43,465 nt of DNA from Sciscionella sediminilitoris (GTDB taxonomy: Bacteria; Actinomycetota; Actinomycetes; Mycobacteriales; Pseudonocardiaceae). The DNA is taken from NCBI RefSeq assembly GCF_000737195.2, contig NZ_JALM01000001.1, forward strand, positions 1-43,465. The letters run 5' to 3'. Below the pieces are notes generated by a model. It was not told the origin of the DNA. It saw only the letters and a list, made by a program, of their open reading frames with translations, and searched no databases. The translations under genes were made by a program, and so were the position numbers. Shown piece by piece: positions 41,125-43,465 of this stretch (within the stretch, counting starts at the first letter, position 1; each line of letters opens with the position of its first letter).

Positions 41125-41556
41125 TCAGTCGGCGACCTTGACGCCCATGGAGCGCGCGGAACCGGCGACCACCTTGACGGCCTGGTCCACGGTCTCCGTG
41201 TTCAGGTCGGGCATCTTGCGCTCGGCGATCGAGCGCAGCTGGTCCTGGGTGATCGAAGCGGCCGGGGCGCCACGGCCCGGCGTCTGCCCGCCGCTCTTGA
41301 GGCCGAGCTCCTTGCGGATGAGGAAGCTCGTCGGCGGGGTCTTGTAGCGCAGCTGGTAGCTGCGGTCTTCGAAGACCGTGATCACGACGGGCACGATGTC
41401 ACCACGGCTGCCCGAGGTCGCCTCGTCGTACTCGACCTTCACGCCGCGGGTGTTCACACCGGTCGGACCGAGCATCTTCCCGAGGTCGACCATCGCGGCG
41501 TTGCCCGCCTCGAGCTCGAGGGTCGCCTCGAACGTGATCTTCTGCTTTGGAGGCAT
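41125..41556 (-). CDS. Divergent paralogue of ribosomal protein L11
   Basis: 143 residues. The body aligns with L11 along its length: VITVFEDRSYQLRYKTPPTSFLIRKELGLKSG, then ITQDQLRSIAERKMPDLNTETVDQAVKVVAGSARSMGVKV, including the 23S rRNA-binding tail. The N-terminal domain is altered: where L11 has [20 protein letters not shown], this protein has AGNAAMVDLGKMLGPTGVN, losing all four prolines of the loop that binds thiopeptide antibiotics and EF-G. The gene stands alone instead of in the nusG-rplK-rplA cluster. A backup or drug-tolerant L11 is possible. A non-ribosomal role is also open. AGGGG lies upstream of the ATG. Confidence 0.82.
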   Translation of the reverse strand: MPPKQKITFEATLELEAGNAAMVDLGKMLGPTGVNTRGVKVEYDEATSGSRGDIVPVVITVFEDRSYQLRYKTPPTSFLIRKELGLKSGGQTPGRGAPAASITQDQLRSIAERKMPDLNTETVDQAVKVVAGSARSMGVKVAD

Positions 41557-41916
41557 TCGCCTGACCCCTTAGCCCTTCAGTGTCGCTGTCTCATTCAGTG
41601 TCAATAATCCCCCGCGTGCGGGCACGTGCAGGCCCGAGCAACCAGTGTACGTGATCGCCGATGACCGGTTCGCAGCACCTCCCGGTCCCCGGCGCGGCGC
41701 CCCGATCGCACGGGTTGGGGACGGGATAATCACGATCGTGCATCATGGTGGCGTTTGCGTACGCCGATCTGGGTATCGGAACAAGCAAACGGCTATGACG
41801 ATTAGGTGACATGTGACTCGCCGCGCAACCTGCGTGAGTGGTCATGCGTCCACTGGTGAGCGGCTTCCCAAGCGGCACCCGTGGACGTGCAGCAGGACGA
41901 CCTGGAGGTTATGGGC
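41557..41916. other. 360-base gap between the divergent L11-like and LCP genes
   Basis: This divergent intergenic region should hold the promoters of both genes. I see no convincing -35/-10 pair, operator, RNA gene or short ORF. The only landmark is the GGAGG at 41904-41908 that sets the LCP start. Confidence 0.6.
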
Positions 41917-43465
41917 GTGGAGGACTGGCGACGCCGCTCCGGCGAGCCCGATGGGCGACCGCCGCGAGCCCCGTCGACATCCCGCGACGTGCCGCCCCCC
42001 GGCCGCAGGCCCGCCCAGGACGGAGGCCGCCGTCCCGCCCAGGATCCGGCCCGGGCGAACCGCCAGGCTCAGTCCGGCCGCCGCCGCGCCGAGAACGCCG
42101 CGCGGCAGCCGGGAGCCAAACCTCGCAGCGGCGAGCGCCCCTCCCCCACCCCGCACACCCAGGCCACTCGCCCGGTCGGCCAGCCGCGCTCCAGCACGGC
42201 CCGGCGCAGGGCGCGCAACCGGCACCGGATGGGCCTGGTCAGCAAGATCCTCATCGCCACCCTCTCGCTCTGCGTGTTCGCGGTCAGCGCCTACGCCTGG
42301 GTCACGATCACCCGGCTGAACAACTCGCTGACCACCGCGGACATCGGCGGACAGAAGGCACCCGACGGGTCGATGGACATCCTGCTGATCGGGATGGACT
42401 CGCGGACCGACGCCCAGGGCAACCCGCTGCCGAAGGACCTGCTCGACCGGTTGCACGCGGGATCCTCGGACGGGGAGATCAACACCGACACCCTGATCCT
42501 GGTGCACATCCCGAACGACGGGCGCAAGGCGACCGCGGTCTCCATCCCGCGCGACTCGTACGTGCAGATCCCCGGCCACGGGAAACACAAGATCAACTCC
42601 GCGTTCGGGCGGGCCAAGAACGACGAGTTCAAGAAGCTGCAGCAGCAGGGCATCAAGGACCCGCGCGAGCTCGAGGTCAAGTCCAACCAGGCGGGCGAGA
42701 AGCTGACCATCCAGACGGTCGAACAGCTCACCGGAATGGGCATCGACCACTTCGCCCAGGTCAACCTGGCCGGTTTCTACGACATCTCCAAGGCCATCGG
42801 CGGCGTACCGGTCTGTCTCAAACAGGCCGTCAATGACAAGCAGTACTCCGGCGCGGTCTTCGCGAAGGGCGAGCAGACCGTGCAGGGCGCCAAGGCGCTC
42901 GCCTTCGTGCGGCAACGGCACAACATTCCCGGCGGCTCGACCGACCTGCAGCGCAACCGCCGTCAGCAGGCCTTCCTCGCCGGAATGGCGCACAAGATCC
43001 TCTCCGCGGGCACCCTGACCGACCCCGGCGCGCTGAACAACCTCATCGGCGCGGTGAGCAAATCGCTGGTGATCGACCAGGGCTGGGATGTCACCGGCTT
43101 CGCCCAGCAGATGCAGAACCTCACCGGCGGCGCGATGACCTTCTCCACCATTCCGGTGGAAAGCCTCGCGCTGAAGACCGATTCCGACGGAGAGGCCGTC
43201 AAGGTCGACCCGCAGAAGGTGAACGAGTTCATCCGGGGCCAGGTCGGCGAAAAGCCCGCCGCCCCGAAGTCCTCCGCCGCGGCTCCCCCCGGACAGGCGG
43301 ACAACAAGGGGACCACCGTGGATGTGCGCAACGGCACAGGCTCCTCCGGACTGGCCGGCGCCGTGCTCGATGCGCTCGGTAAGAAGGGCTTCACCAGCGG
43401 TGGCACCGGTAATTCGAGCAGCCGCTCGAGCACCGTGATCCGCTACCCGAGCGGCGGCCGCTCGG
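41917..43465 (+). CDS. LCP-family cell-wall ligase with LytR_C domain (partial)
   Basis: The gene runs off the window, so at least 516 residues are visible. Order: a long Arg/Pro/Gln-rich cytoplasmic N-terminus (about 1-105), one membrane helix (MGLVSKILIATLSLCVFAVSAYAWVTI, about 108-134), the LytR-CpsA-Psr catalytic domain (MDILLIGMDSR, SIPRDSYVQIPG, DHFAQVNLAGFYDISKAIGGVPVCL, VRQRHNIPGGSTDLQRNRRQQAFL), then the LytR_C domain (VDVRNGTGSSGLAGAVLDALGKKGF). Such enzymes attach arabinogalactan or teichoic-acid-type polymers to peptidoglycan outside the cell. The GTG at 41917 was chosen because GGAGG lies 8 bases upstream. In-frame ATG 41911 is only 2 bases from it. Confidence 0.92.
   Translation, partial: MEDWRRRSGEPDGRPPRAPSTSRDVPPPGRRPAQDGGRRPAQDPARANRQAQSGRRRAENAARQPGAKPRSGERPSPTPHTQATRPVGQPRSSTARRRARNRHRMGLVSKILIATLSLCVFAVSAYAWVTITRLNNSLTTADIGGQKAPDGSMDILLIGMDSRTDAQGNPLPKDLLDRLHAGSSDGEINTDTLILVHIPNDGRKATAVSIPRDSYVQIPGHGKHKINSAFGRAKNDEFKKLQQQGIKDPRELEVKSNQAGEKLTIQTVEQLTGMGIDHFAQVNLAGFYDISKAIGGVPVCLKQAVNDKQYSGAVFAKGEQTVQGAKALAFVRQRHNIPGGSTDLQRNRRQQAFLAGMAHKILSAGTLTDPGALNNLIGAVSKSLVIDQGWDVTGFAQQMQNLTGGAMTFSTIPVESLALKTDSDGEAVKVDPQKVNEFIRGQVGEKPAAPKSSAAAPPGQADNKGTTVDVRNGTGSSGLAGAVLDALGKKGFTSGGTGNSSSRSSTVIRYPSGGRS

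Noticed and set aside
41063-41347. Short plus-strand frame starting in the 15-nt repeats (VPQQP-type repeats)
   Set aside because: It runs through the terminator and antisense to the L11-like gene and has no ribosome site.
41125-41556. Calling the L11-like gene the normal rplK
   Set aside because: It lacks the near-universal [11 protein letters not shown] segment and is not beside nusG or rplA, so a paralogue is the safer call.

Overview
The window is very GC-rich and is packed with short-spaced, often translationally coupled genes. Its contents suggest a high-GC actinobacterium, most likely of the Pseudonocardiales/Corynebacteriales type. The supporting features are a Ku/LigD-polymerase end-joining pair, a DUF222-HNH gene, an ECF41 sigma factor with a carboxymuconolactone-decarboxylase partner, an LCP cell-wall ligase, many GTG starts and a BlaA/BlaB-type beta-lactamase switch. 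The assignment is inferred from gene content, not from a marker gene. No rRNA, tRNA, CRISPR array, phage or intact IS was seen.

Layout, left to right. (1) 1-808: a citrate synthase-like gene cut by the window edge, with both visible catalytic His positions changed. (2) 918-5961 (minus): a polar amino-acid-type ABC importer (binding protein and two permeases, no ATPase), an alpha/beta hydrolase, an amidase and a small membrane protein, divergent from an RpiR regulator (6077-6949). (3) 6951-9359: a TetR regulator and two 15-bp operators in front of an FMN/2Fe-2S reductase and a PPOX flavoprotein. (4) 9375-12184: a Tat-exported class A beta-lactamase divergent from a LysR gene that overlaps a cytoplasmic penicillin-recognising homologue (BlaA/BlaB-like). 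(5) 12185-12344: a 160-bp MITE-like element whose CTAG target duplication supplies the stop codon of the gene on each side. (6) 12345-15965 (minus): a cobalamin riboswitch and a BtuFCD-like importer ending in a 2Fe-2S/CbiX-like gene. (7) 16034-21207: a LysR gene and a glycine-betaine/dimethylglycine-type demethylation operon (DgcA-GbcA-GbcB).

(8) 21309-27725: a LacI regulator and operator controlling a probable imide/amide catabolic operon (asparaginase-like, polysaccharide-deacetylase-family hydrolase, MFS transporter, two SDRs, a CxxC protein). (9) 27726-29122: an AT-richer patch with DnaA-box-like words and a DUF222-HNH gene. (10) 29129-34285 (minus): ThDP enzyme, cyclase-family hydrolase, LLM monooxygenase and FAD oxidoreductase, a probable heterocycle-degradation set. 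(11) 34312-36087: LigD-type polymerase divergent from Ku. (12) 36175-38317: an ATC-hydrolase-family gene with an upstream hairpin, then a CMD/ECF41 pair with a matching ECF41-type promoter. (13) 38330-41108: a copper module (csoR-copZ-copA) with two operators and a perfect terminator. (14) 41125-41556: a divergent ribosomal protein L11 paralogue. (15) 41917-43465: an LCP-LytR_C gene running off the window.

Overall this is an accessory-rich chromosomal region in which several small catabolic operons each sit next to their own regulator. The observations most worth following are the stop-preserving MITE, the L11 paralogue lacking the proline-rich thiopeptide-binding segment, the citrate synthase homologue with altered catalytic residues, and the two probable ring/imide-degrading operons.
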